Of a stretch of 64,000 bases of DNA, positions 17,183 to 26,003 are shown one piece after another. Source of the DNA: Paraburkholderia sediminicola. Its GTDB lineage: Bacteria > Pseudomonadota > Gammaproteobacteria > Burkholderiales > Burkholderiaceae. The notes beneath the pieces were generated by a model. It worked only from the letters and a program-made list of their open reading frames with translations. It was not told the origin of the DNA and searched no databases. Location of the stretch: NCBI RefSeq assembly GCF_902859805.1, contig NZ_CADIKC010000002.1:744001-808000 (forward strand), read 5' to 3'. The stretch's first letter is position 1. Every line of letters starts with the position of its first letter. The translations under genes were made by a program, and so were the position numbers.

Positions 17183-17794
17183 TCACCCCGCCTGCGTTCC
17201 ATACTCCGTGATAGCCGCCGGCTTGGGCTTCGGTGGATTCGGCGCGCTCTGCTGCGGCGCGTTGCGCTCAATCGTGCCATCCGTCGCGCCAATGAGATTC
17301 AGCGTGTTGTCGCGCGCCTCGATTTTTACCGGGTCGGTCTTCTTCCACTGTTTCTTCGGAATCACCAGCTTCCACGACGAGTCCTTGCCGGCGTCGCGGA
17401 AGAACGCGACCACGCCGACATACTCCGCATCGCCGCTCATCGGCTCGCTGATGCTCGCGCTCGCGTCCGGACGCAGCACGACATCTTTGGTCGCAAGCAG
17501 ATCGGCCTTCAGCGCCGTAAGGTCATTTGTTTGCAGCTGCATGTAGTCGAGCTGCTGGAATGCCTGCGGCGTTTTCAGTTGATAGATCCGCACCACCGTC
17601 GACAACGATTGCCCAGCACCATTTGCGTTTAATGAAGACCGACTGACGAGGTCAACGTTCATTGTCTTGACCTGCGTCGTGAACGCCCATTTCGCCGCGT
17701 CCACTGTACTGTCCTTCACTGCCTGTCCTACGCCGCAACCTGCGACGGTAAGGATGGCCAACACGGCTGTGCCGGCCCGAAGCTGTCGCTTCAT
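17183..17794 (-). CDS. tssJ: T6SS outer-membrane lipoprotein TssJ
   Basis: A 203-residue lipoprotein anchoring the T6SS membrane complex (TssJ-L-M) to the outer membrane. The signal peptide 'MKRQLRAGTAVLAILTVAGC' ends in a lipobox with Cys20. Downstream are TssJ-like beta-sandwich strands ('VVRIYQLKTPQAFQQLDYMQ', 'DAEYVGVVAFFRD'). The ATG at 17794 with AAGGA upstream is chosen because the signal peptide begins there; the frame is open further upstream. The C-terminal tail 'PPKPKP' is proline-rich. It is the last gene of the leftward T6SS operon. Confidence 0.88.
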   Translation of the reverse strand: MKRQLRAGTAVLAILTVAGCGVGQAVKDSTVDAAKWAFTTQVKTMNVDLVSRSSLNANGAGQSLSTVVRIYQLKTPQAFQQLDYMQLQTNDLTALKADLLATKDVVLRPDASASISEPMSGDAEYVGVVAFFRDAGKDSSWKLVIPKKQWKKTDPVKIEARDNTLNLIGATDGTIERNAPQQSAPNPPKPKPAAITEYGTQAG

Positions 17795-17823
17795 TCTGTT
17801 GATCCTTTTGTGTTCCATATTCG

Positions 17824-18927
17824 TTAAATACCGCGCCCATGCGCCGTACGCTCCTGGCCGGCACGTCGTTCGCTGCCCCCCGTCCATTCGCCAAGCTGCA
17901 CGCGCGTGAGCGCAGCAACAGAATCGTGCTTACTGGGCGGCGGCAACTGGGTGGTGTAACCCAGGCTGACCTGATCTGAGTTCAGTTGCTGGGCCGGCAT
18001 GAGCTCCGCACTGACGTGCATTTCCAGATGCGCCCTTGCCTCGTAGCCCATGTAAAAGCGCAGCAGCGCCATGAGTTCCTGATGATTGGTCCGCCCCGGC
18101 ATCAGCCCGAGTACGGATTCACGCGTCTGTGGTGTGATGATCACGCGCACCGCATTCGCCCGGTCATAAAACCCGCGGCCAAGCAGACAGCCCTCACCCA
18201 ATGCCCCCGGCGAGTAACTGTCTACGCGAATCCATACCGGATGGAACTCCTCCACCGTGATGCGTGCATCAGGCACCGCATGCTGCAGCACACCCGTCAG
18301 TCCTTCAGCGGTGCGTGTCTTCTGACCCGCGAGTCCGAGCATCGACAACAGCTTGCGCGTGCCGACCGCCTGAGCAGTCTCTGGAGTGCCGATACCGAGT
18401 CCCGCGAAGCTCAGCAGGTAACGCGAAATCTCGTCGGTGCCCCCGCTCCTGAAACCGGCCGGGTAACGATACTTTCGCCACACGCGGTAGTACTGCGTAA
18501 CGACGCGGTGATGGAACAGATCAAGGAAACCCGACATCGGCTCGGCACCGTCGCGATTCTGCGCAACTTCGTCGACGAAATACGACGGCATGCGCGCGTC
18601 GACCCCGTACAGGCCAAGAAACGTCGTACGAACGGCCGGCGGCGCCGACGGGTTGTCCAGATCGTATTCCACCGCGTCGATCTCACGTTTCGGAAACCCG
18701 ATCCGTGTCCTCGAGCGGAAACGCACGGGCTCAGTGGCGGGCGAATCGCTCGCGCCCAGCGGCGGCTTGTCGGGAGCGGCGAGTTCGATCAGCTCGCAGA
18801 AGCGAAAGAAATTCATCCGATGCGCGTCGTCGAGCAGCGCCGGCAGCAACTGCCGATCCGCGTATGACGGAAACTCCCGGGAAGGTGCATTCAAAACGGT
18901 GCTCCTTCGCCCTTCGTATCCGGCCAT
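17824..18927 (-). CDS. tssG: T6SS baseplate protein TssG
   Basis: A 367-residue baseplate wedge component (TssG/ImpH/VasB family) that binds TssF and TssK. Recognised by 'MNFFRFCELIEL' near the N terminus, the central 'MSGFLDLFHHRVVTQYYRVW' block and 'LGEGCLLGRGFYDRANAVRV' towards the C terminus. The ATG at 18927 overlaps tssF by 37 bases; a TTG at 18894 with AGGAG upstream, in a TTGA overlap with the tssF stop, is an equally good start. Confidence 0.9.
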   Translation of the reverse strand: MAGYEGRRSTVLNAPSREFPSYADRQLLPALLDDAHRMNFFRFCELIELAAPDKPPLGASDSPATEPVRFRSRTRIGFPKREIDAVEYDLDNPSAPPAVRTTFLGLYGVDARMPSYFVDEVAQNRDGAEPMSGFLDLFHHRVVTQYYRVWRKYRYPAGFRSGGTDEISRYLLSFAGLGIGTPETAQAVGTRKLLSMLGLAGQKTRTAEGLTGVLQHAVPDARITVEEFHPVWIRVDSYSPGALGEGCLLGRGFYDRANAVRVIITPQTRESVLGLMPGRTNHQELMALLRFYMGYEARAHLEMHVSAELMPAQQLNSDQVSLGYTTQLPPPSKHDSVAALTRVQLGEWTGGSERRAGQERTAHGRGI

Positions 18928-20714
18928 TCAATGCGCCTGCCCGTGGGTTGCGACACGACCACGAGCTTTGTGAACAGGTTTAACGTCGCATACAGCCCGA
19001 GAAAACGGTTGAGCATCCCACCAAACAGTTCGATGTCGCCCTTGCCGGCAAACCGGTTGCTGTCGAGCGTCACCTCGATTTCAACGCCGCGCTGCAGCCC
19101 GCCCTTGACGAGCTTCTGCAACAGCCGGTGCTGCACATCGGTGATCGCATCGATGCGGCGTTTGTTTAGCTCGCCGTCGGTCCAGTCGTACAGCGCAAGC
19201 GCGCCGCGCAGAATTTCCGGGTTCAGCAGCGACAGGTAATTCGGTGCGAGATGCGACAGCACGCGCCACTGGAAGCGGTCGCCGGTTGGCGGGTAAACCG
19301 GTAACGTCGGTGCGGTCAGATTGCGCACCGAGCCTATGTTTGTGAAGCCGCTTCGCATGCGGGTAATGCCGGCTTCGCGCAGGCCTTTGCGCGGCAACAT
19401 CCCGTTAGTGCCCGTTACCGACAGTGACAGCGTTTCCTTCGGCAACGTCACCTGATGCTCCCAGGCATGGCCGCCCAGAACCACCCAAGTGTCGAACCGT
19501 CCCGATGGCCCGCGTCGCACACGCGTGTGGAAATATCGTTCGGGCATTTCGTGGCGCAGCATGCCACCGCGATGACGGAACGAAGCGAACGGCGCGTATT
19601 CGAAGCGCTGGCCCGATCCCGCCTCGAAGCCCTGAACGGTGTCGACCGAATACACGTCGACATTGTCTCCGTGCTGCTCGATCGAGTGGACACGGTATTC
19701 GGTTTCGAACTGGGTCGCGATGATCGGGTCGGCTTCCAGCTGGAACAGGTTGATGATCGGCGTGCAGAAGAGGCGCACATTTTCGGCCGAGAAGCGCAAG
19801 TCGTAAGGATAGGGTTTCTCCAGTGCGACCTCGACGTCGAAATACGGTGCGTCCTGCGGGATCGCCTGCATGTCCAGACCGAGCAGGTCCACGAACATGA
19901 ACTTCTCAGGAAACGTGAAGTATTCGAGCAGCAACTGGTAGCCGCCGAACGCGTTGTCCGCTTTCGGCCACAGGCGCTCATCGGCGGCGAAGCCCGCCGG
20001 TTCGATGTGCAGGCCCGGCATTGGTTGCAGCATGCCAGGACGGTCGGCGGGATAGCCCGGTACGCGCACGTTGATCGCAACAGGCTCGGCGGTCAGCGCC
20101 GCGTACAGCGCAAGCGCAACCGGCCGGTCGGCGTTCAGGAAGAGGCGCAGGCGCGGCACGACCAGCTGTTCGCGCCGCGCCTGCGGTTGGACCTCGAACC
20201 GCAAACGCAGCACGGAACGGCCGTCCTCACGCGCGTAGGCGTTCGCTTCGGAGAGGCGCAGCGGATACAGATCGATTTCCTGCGTAGTCCGATAGATGCA
20301 TTCGACGCCTTGATCGCCCGAGCCGGAAAGCTGCCCCGCCGGGATACGATCGGACATGACCTCAAGTCCGGCCGCAAGCGTCTCGTGTTTCTGCAGTACG
20401 CCATTGGACGGGCTCACTTCGAGAATCGACAGCGATGGAATCATGCGCAGGTAGTGCGGCCACAACATGCTGACAAGGCCCTCGGTCAGCTCGGGCAATT
20501 CGTCATCAAGCTTGTGACGCAGGCGTCCCATCAGGAACGCGAAACCTTCGAACAGCCGCTCGACGTGCGGGTCGCGCTCGCCGATGCGGTCGATGTTCAA
20601 CATTCGTGCGCGGTCCGGGAACGCGTGGGCAAACTCCTTGCCCGCCTCGCGCAAATAGCGCATTTCCGCTTCGTAGTAACGGAGGACTTCGTTGTCTTTG
20701 GTGGGGCTGCTCAT
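18891..20714 (-). CDS. tssF: T6SS baseplate protein TssF
   Basis: A 607-residue baseplate protein (TssF/ImpG/VasA family). The N terminus 'LRYYEAEMRYLREAGKEFAH' and 'DPHVERLFEGFAFLMGRLRH' are the classic family start; 'LPELTEGLVSMLWPHYLRMI' follows. It forms the wedge with TssG and contacts the TssE/VgrG hub. It lies between tssA and tssG with short spacing, consistent with one operon. Confidence 0.95.
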   Translation of the reverse strand: MSSPTKDNEVLRYYEAEMRYLREAGKEFAHAFPDRARMLNIDRIGERDPHVERLFEGFAFLMGRLRHKLDDELPELTEGLVSMLWPHYLRMIPSLSILEVSPSNGVLQKHETLAAGLEVMSDRIPAGQLSGSGDQGVECIYRTTQEIDLYPLRLSEANAYAREDGRSVLRLRFEVQPQARREQLVVPRLRLFLNADRPVALALYAALTAEPVAINVRVPGYPADRPGMLQPMPGLHIEPAGFAADERLWPKADNAFGGYQLLLEYFTFPEKFMFVDLLGLDMQAIPQDAPYFDVEVALEKPYPYDLRFSAENVRLFCTPIINLFQLEADPIIATQFETEYRVHSIEQHGDNVDVYSVDTVQGFEAGSGQRFEYAPFASFRHRGGMLRHEMPERYFHTRVRRGPSGRFDTWVVLGGHAWEHQVTLPKETLSLSVTGTNGMLPRKGLREAGITRMRSGFTNIGSVRNLTAPTLPVYPPTGDRFQWRVLSHLAPNYLSLLNPEILRGALALYDWTDGELNKRRIDAITDVQHRLLQKLVKGGLQRGVEIEVTLDSNRFAGKGDIELFGGMLNRFLGLYATLNLFTKLVVVSQPTGRRIEWPDTKGEGAPF

Positions 20715-20751
20715 CGGCTTGGTCTCGTCATCTCGCTGTTTCCGGTCGTGG

Positions 20752-22326
20752 TTACGCCAACATCACGGCTCGCGCCGGATCGATCGCCGTCAGCTCGCCA
20801 GTCAGCGAGTCAATGCGTGCGGCAAGCGCCAGTTTGTCAGCGTCCTTGCGGTTCATCCGGATCTTCAGCAGGCGCAGTAGATGGTGTTTGGTTTCGAACG
20901 CTAGCGACGGCTCCCATTCTGTGAGCCTGAAGCGCTGCGCGGCGAGATCGAGTGTCGATAGCAGATGCAGTGCCGTATCCGGCCGGTCAGCATGCTCGGC
21001 GACGCGGGCCATCACCAGTTGCCGTACGTAGCGGTCGCGTTCGCCGTCGTGGGACGGCAAGCGTTGCAGCCAGGCAAAAGCGGCGTCCAGCCCCTGCTGC
21101 AAGGCGAGGTCGGACGCCTGTGCCTCGGTTTCCGCCCAGTCGGTATCGGCCGACGCTACGATCACCGGCGCCACGGCTTCGCCCCGCTCGACGTCACGCA
21201 CGGTGGCGTAGCGTGCGATCCATTCCACCGTCGCGTCATCGGCAAAGGGTGAGCCATCGGAGAACGACAGTTGGTCCAGACCTGGCAAACGTTCGAGCAT
21301 CAACGCACAGTCGGTTGCGACCAGATCGCGAACCTGCGCATATTCACCGCCCGCCTGCTCCTGCGCAATGAATGCGAAATACTGCAGATCCAGCCAGAAG
21401 TGATTCGCGCCTTCGGCAAACGCCGCCTCGACGCGGTCCAGCAATTCCGGCCACTGCTTTTGCAACATCAGGCGTTTGAGATGCGCGCGCAGTTCGGCGC
21501 GTGGCGCGACGAGCCGCGTCTTGCCGCTAACCTCGTGCGGCGGCACTTCGGTGAGCGTATCCCAGCGCACGCAACGCATCAGGCGATACGCCGCCAGATA
21601 GCCCTGCGGCTGATCGCGCAGGAACTGCGCCATCTGGCGCGCGCGGTCGAGCAGTTCGCGGGCGGAAGAGACTTCGGTGGCTGCCGGCAGCGTGGTGGCC
21701 GATGCACCGCCTGCCGGTGTCTCGCTGTTTGTTCGCGCCACCGGCAGCGGCGTTTCAACGCGCTCTTCGAAGCGGCGAAACAGCGGGTCGAGTTCAGGGC
21801 GCGCCGCCTCCGGCCATTGCGCGGTACGCTCCGTGATCAGCGCGAGCGCCGACAGCGTACGTTCGAGCAGCGTATCGGACAGGCCCTGCACACGGTCGAG
21901 CCGGTCAGCAAAGGTGCTGCCGGCAAGCCATTCGAGCGCGGCCCGGCGGGTTTCGGCACGGGCCGGCAACAATGCGTCGCCGAAACGATCAACGAGCGCC
22001 GAGAGCAGTTCAAAGCCGGATGCCACGCCTTCCGCGCCATCGCGACGCATGCGCCCATAGACGTAGTAGACCGCGAGGCGGACATCCTTCGCATTTTGTT
22101 TGAGCAAGCGTTCGGCGGTATTGACGATCAACGCGTCGTCGACGTCCGCGAGTTTCGCGACTTCTTCCCTGATCGCCAGGAAGTCGTCGTCATAGCCAGG
22201 GTCGGCACCGGTCGGCGCAGCCTCGCTGATCGGCCGAAGCCAGTCATCCCAACGCCCCTGTGTCGAGCGGGCGAGCTCAGAGGGCGGATGGGTGCCGAAC
22301 AGTGCGCTGAGGAGGTTCGTTAGCAT
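20752..22326 (-). CDS. tssA: T6SS cap/baseplate-associated protein TssA
   Basis: A 524-residue TssA with an N-terminal ImpA-N domain ('PTGADPGYDDDFLAIREEVA') and a long C-terminal VasJ-like domain ('RAELRAHLKRLMLQKQWPEL', 'GANHFWLDLQYFAFIAQEQ'). TssA primes sheath assembly at the baseplate and caps the growing tube. The ATG at 22326 is supported by GAAGG upstream; an open extension to 22383 would overlap the tssM end. It is upstream of tssF in the same operon. Confidence 0.88.
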   Translation of the reverse strand: MLTNLLSALFGTHPPSELARSTQGRWDDWLRPISEAAPTGADPGYDDDFLAIREEVAKLADVDDALIVNTAERLLKQNAKDVRLAVYYVYGRMRRDGAEGVASGFELLSALVDRFGDALLPARAETRRAALEWLAGSTFADRLDRVQGLSDTLLERTLSALALITERTAQWPEAARPELDPLFRRFEERVETPLPVARTNSETPAGGASATTLPAATEVSSARELLDRARQMAQFLRDQPQGYLAAYRLMRCVRWDTLTEVPPHEVSGKTRLVAPRAELRAHLKRLMLQKQWPELLDRVEAAFAEGANHFWLDLQYFAFIAQEQAGGEYAQVRDLVATDCALMLERLPGLDQLSFSDGSPFADDATVEWIARYATVRDVERGEAVAPVIVASADTDWAETEAQASDLALQQGLDAAFAWLQRLPSHDGERDRYVRQLVMARVAEHADRPDTALHLLSTLDLAAQRFRLTEWEPSLAFETKHHLLRLLKIRMNRKDADKLALAARIDSLTGELTAIDPARAVMLA

Positions 22327-22363
22327 GGAGCGCCTTCTTCGGGCGAAGCAGTGGGGTCGGTTT

Positions 22364-25300
22364 TCATAGCGGGCTGAATCCACCGGGAAGCGGAGTTTCG
22401 GCGTGCTTTGCCGCGTCGAGCATCGCCCTCGGCAGCGGTGGTGGACCCTCAGCCTGCGCGGCCTTTTTTGCGCCCAATGCCGCGACAGGCGCTGTGCCGG
22501 CGAAGATGCGCGTCGGCAGCGCGAAGTTGCGCAGCGCGAGCAGTTCCAGCGGCCCCTTGCCCACGTCCGTGCGCATCATGAAGCTCAGCGGATAAGTGAG
22601 GTCCCGTGACGCGGTTACGAGCGGAGCTTGGGTCGTCAGGCTGTCGAGACGTTTGGCACCGAGGAAAGCCGGATCACTGGTGTCGTCATCTTCATCGTTG
22701 TCGTTGTCGCTGTGGTTCGCGAGATTCGACGCGCTCGCAGCCGAAGGCGCGGACGCAGGCTTTGGTACCTGTGCCGCCTTCGGGGCGCTCGTGTCCGGCG
22801 CAGCTTGCCACGTCAACTGGAAAGTGGCGCTGTCAACCGGCTGCACCTGGGCCCGTTCGAGCATGCGCACCAGCCCCCAGCGGCCACTGAACTCAAAGCT
22901 CTTGTTCGTACCCGCTTTCTCCGTCTGCCATTGCAGACGCGTGCCGAGGCCCTGCGGATTGTTCGACGGCCACGTCAGCGCCTGCCAGGCTTCCTGCTGG
23001 TTGTAGTAATGCAGCTTCTGGCCATCGAGCGTCAATATCGTGTCTGTCACACCCGCCGCCGGGACCGGCTTGAAGTCGAAACGATATTGCGGCTCCCCCT
23101 GTGCAAGAAGATGACCGGCAATGCGTTGCAACGTGTTCAGCGCCCTGAGGAAGTCGCGATCGAAGGTCAGCGTCGTGTTGCCTGTGGCCACCGGCACCCA
23201 CTGGTCACCTTGCAGTTCAAGCACGCCCGCGAGTTGCGAGCCAAGGAACGCACCGATCAGGCCGCCTTGCGGGCGCAGGAAACGCGCGAGCTCGGGTAGC
23301 GACGCATCGTTGTCTGTGTTGGCAAACGGGTAGCGTCCCGCAAAGGAACGATTCCACGTCGCGACGATCGTCTGGCGCCAGGCATCGTTCAGGCTGGCCT
23401 GGGCCGGTTTCAGCACCGTTTGCGTTGCCTGGGCGACTGGCCGCACGAAGAGTGCATCGCCCATACCCACCCATTGCGCGCCGAGACTCGCGGCGATCAA
23501 TTGCGCGTAGGTCTGGGTGTCGGCCAGTTCCGAGCCCTTGCCCTGAAAGAGCGATTGCGCAACCTGCTTCGCCTCAGCGTCGGCATCCGGGCTGTCGCTG
23601 ACCTGCTGCAATTTCAGGCGCAGGGTGGTAACACGCTCCATGAAGCGTTGCAGGCTCAGGTCGCTGCTCGCGGCAGCGCCGGCATTGCCTTGAGCGACGA
23701 GACGCAGCACCGGCCCGAATGATGCACCGAGCGGCCCGGCCGGATCGGGTTTCGCTGTTTCAGGGCCCTCGACCTTGCCGCCAAACACGTGCTGTGCCTT
23801 GTCCACCAGCGTGTCGGACAGCGACGCCTTCAGCGCACCCGCTCCGCCCTGGTACTCGAGCGATTTCATCAACGCGATTACCGGCGACTGCCGCGCGTCG
23901 GCCATCAGTTTCAGTTGCTCGATCGTGGATGGCAGGGTGGACGCCGGGTCCCACTGCAGGGTGTTCATGAAAGCCTGCCAGCGGTCCGCGTAGTCCGAGA
24001 AGTAGCGGCTGGTGAGCGACGCCCTCACTTCATCGGCCGACTGCTCTGGCTCGTGCCGATGTACATTGCTGGCCAGCACCCAATCGCTCGCAGCTTCGTT
24101 CCGTTTCGCGGCCTCGTCTATGGCGGCCGCAATGGTGCCCTCGTAAGCCTGACGGGTGAAGGCGCCGGATATATATGCTGCGGTGCGCAGCAGTCCGCGC
24201 GTGTCGGTGCCTGCCGTGAGGGACGCAAGCGTCTGGTCGGGATAGCGATTGCCGACCGTGTCGAGCACGTGCTGGTAAATCGTGTCTTCGGAGTTTTTCA
24301 CGCCGATCACGGCGAGCAGCGTTTGGCGTGATGCGTTGACGAGGTCCTGGCGCGGCTGGATGCGCCAGTCTTCATGCGCTCTCAGGTGCTGGGCGTAGAA
24401 GCCGAGCAGACGCGCGGAGAGGTCGAGTTTCTCGCCGGTCGGGAGGTTCGCGTTCGTGCTCCAGTAGCGGGCGAGCAGCGGGGTCATGAAGGCTGCGTCG
24501 GCACGGCTGGGTTGGGACAGCATCAGATAAGTCTTGAGTGCTTTGTGGCCGTCGAGCGCGAGCCGGTTGGTCTGGTCATCGACCTGCTCGGTCTGCATCT
24601 GGCTCAGGTCGACGAGGGAGGCTTCGAGGTTTTGCTGGAGTGGTGTCACGAGGACGTTGCGGCTCGCTCGGGCGTAGGGTTGCCACAGCGCGGCGAGCAC
24701 CTCGTGATCGCGGTTCAGGCCGAAGCGGGTCAACAGCGGGGTGTGATGCTGCGTGCGGGTTTCGTATAGGTCGACGCGCTGTTGCAGCGTGAGCAGCGCG
24801 CGCAGTCTGGCGGCGGAATCGGGTGCCGCCGCGAGGGCCCGGACCGCCTGCTTCGTGAGATGCAGTTCGCGCGCGTTGTTGAAACCCGAGATCAGCATGC
24901 CGGTGATCCACAGGCTGATTGCACTCAATGCAATGATCGAGAACACCGTCACTGGGTGCCAGCCGAGGCGGTGGCCGCGGTTGGTGCGCGCGACCTCGCC
25001 AATGTGCTGCCATATAGGAAGGTCGGCGCTGGTCGGATGCTCGCGTTCGTTCGTTGTGTCCTGCAACGGGTACGGTGCGAAGAATGCACCGCTGACCGGT
25101 TGAACGTGCCGCTGGCGCCTGGCAAGCGCGACGATCCAACCGGCAAGCGGGGCGCTGCGCGTGTCGAGTCTCTGCGACAGTTGCGCGGCGTACCGGTCGC
25201 AGCCGTTGGTGGCCAGTTGCGCAATGCTGCGATCGGCCAGGCGGTCACGCAATTTCAGCAGTGCGGTTTCGATTGCGCTGACGTCCGCTGTGCGCGGGAA

Positions 25301-25990
25301 CTCGCAACCCGTTATCGGCGTTGCGCCGTTGCTGACCGCGTCGTCTTGCGCGACGTCGAGGACGTAGACGGGCGCAGACCAGTGCAGTACCTGGGCGATG
25401 CGTGAGAGGTTCACGCCGTATGCGCTCGTGCCGCGGCGCGCGGTGGGCAGGTCCACGGTGCCGTCGAGAGTCAGCACAACCGCATCGATCGGACGGCAGC
25501 GGCGTAGTTTGGCTAACTGCTTCAACCAGTTTTCGTCTGGTTGACCGTCCTTGTCTGTTTTGCTCCATAGGAGCACAGCGTCGTCGGTTACGAGCCAGCC
25601 TTGTTCGGCAAGGTCGGGGAGCAGTTGCGCGATTGCGGCGTTGCCGCCTGTTAGCAACAGCCAAGGTTGGCGGTAGCGATAGCGAAGACCGTGGCGTGTT
25701 CGCAGATATTCCCGCAAAGAGGTCAACGGTTCGATTGTCGCCTGAGTCTCTTCCAGCGGCTTACCTAGCTCAGCCGACCCAACGTCTCGCAGCGCAGCCT
25801 TGCGGTTGGCCTGTCGAATCAGCATAACGTCGACGATAACGGCGAGCAAAAACACGATGACCAGACCCGAAACGACAAGTAGCTTCTGCGCCAGAGTGGT
25901 CAGACCAAAGGCGTCTCCTTTTGTAAGCACGATGAGTCCGCTTGCGACTAACACCACAAAAAAACCAGCCAGCTTGAAATTGAAGCGCAT
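22364..25990 (-). CDS. tssM: T6SS inner-membrane protein TssM (IcmF family), without a P-loop
   Basis: A 1208-residue TssM, the core of the T6SS trans-envelope complex. Two membrane helices lie at the N terminus (about 8-24 and 36-58), a cytoplasmic domain follows, a third helix is near residue 350-372 ('FSIIALSAISLWITGMLISG'), then a long periplasmic part with the IcmF-related domain. Where nucleotide-binding TssM proteins carry GxxGxGK[ST], this one reads 'LLLTGGNAAIAQLL', so Walker A Lys/Ser are missing and NTP binding is unlikely. The C terminus has a Pro/Ala/Asp-rich linker ('DNDNDEDDDTSD'). The ATG at 25990 is used; a TTG at 26023 overlapping the preceding gene is possible. Confidence 0.9.
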   Translation of the reverse strand: MRFNFKLAGFFVVLVASGLIVLTKGDAFGLTTLAQKLLVVSGLVIVFLLAVIVDVMLIRQANRKAALRDVGSAELGKPLEETQATIEPLTSLREYLRTRHGLRYRYRQPWLLLTGGNAAIAQLLPDLAEQGWLVTDDAVLLWSKTDKDGQPDENWLKQLAKLRRCRPIDAVVLTLDGTVDLPTARRGTSAYGVNLSRIAQVLHWSAPVYVLDVAQDDAVSNGATPITGCEFPRTADVSAIETALLKLRDRLADRSIAQLATNGCDRYAAQLSQRLDTRSAPLAGWIVALARRQRHVQPVSGAFFAPYPLQDTTNEREHPTSADLPIWQHIGEVARTNRGHRLGWHPVTVFSIIALSAISLWITGMLISGFNNARELHLTKQAVRALAAAPDSAARLRALLTLQQRVDLYETRTQHHTPLLTRFGLNRDHEVLAALWQPYARASRNVLVTPLQQNLEASLVDLSQMQTEQVDDQTNRLALDGHKALKTYLMLSQPSRADAAFMTPLLARYWSTNANLPTGEKLDLSARLLGFYAQHLRAHEDWRIQPRQDLVNASRQTLLAVIGVKNSEDTIYQHVLDTVGNRYPDQTLASLTAGTDTRGLLRTAAYISGAFTRQAYEGTIAAAIDEAAKRNEAASDWVLASNVHRHEPEQSADEVRASLTSRYFSDYADRWQAFMNTLQWDPASTLPSTIEQLKLMADARQSPVIALMKSLEYQGGAGALKASLSDTLVDKAQHVFGGKVEGPETAKPDPAGPLGASFGPVLRLVAQGNAGAAASSDLSLQRFMERVTTLRLKLQQVSDSPDADAEAKQVAQSLFQGKGSELADTQTYAQLIAASLGAQWVGMGDALFVRPVAQATQTVLKPAQASLNDAWRQTIVATWNRSFAGRYPFANTDNDASLPELARFLRPQGGLIGAFLGSQLAGVLELQGDQWVPVATGNTTLTFDRDFLRALNTLQRIAGHLLAQGEPQYRFDFKPVPAAGVTDTILTLDGQKLHYYNQQEAWQALTWPSNNPQGLGTRLQWQTEKAGTNKSFEFSGRWGLVRMLERAQVQPVDSATFQLTWQAAPDTSAPKAAQVPKPASAPSAASASNLANHSDNDNDEDDDTSDPAFLGAKRLDSLTTQAPLVTASRDLTYPLSFMMRTDVGKGPLELLALRNFALPTRIFAGTAPVAALGAKKAAQAEGPPPLPRAMLDAAKHAETPLPGGFSPL

Positions 25991-26003
25991 AGGGAAACTG
26001 ATC

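Noticed and set aside
19455..20924. A 489-codon plus-strand open frame opposite tssF
   Set aside because: Antisense shadow of TssF, whose family motifs are unambiguous on the minus strand.
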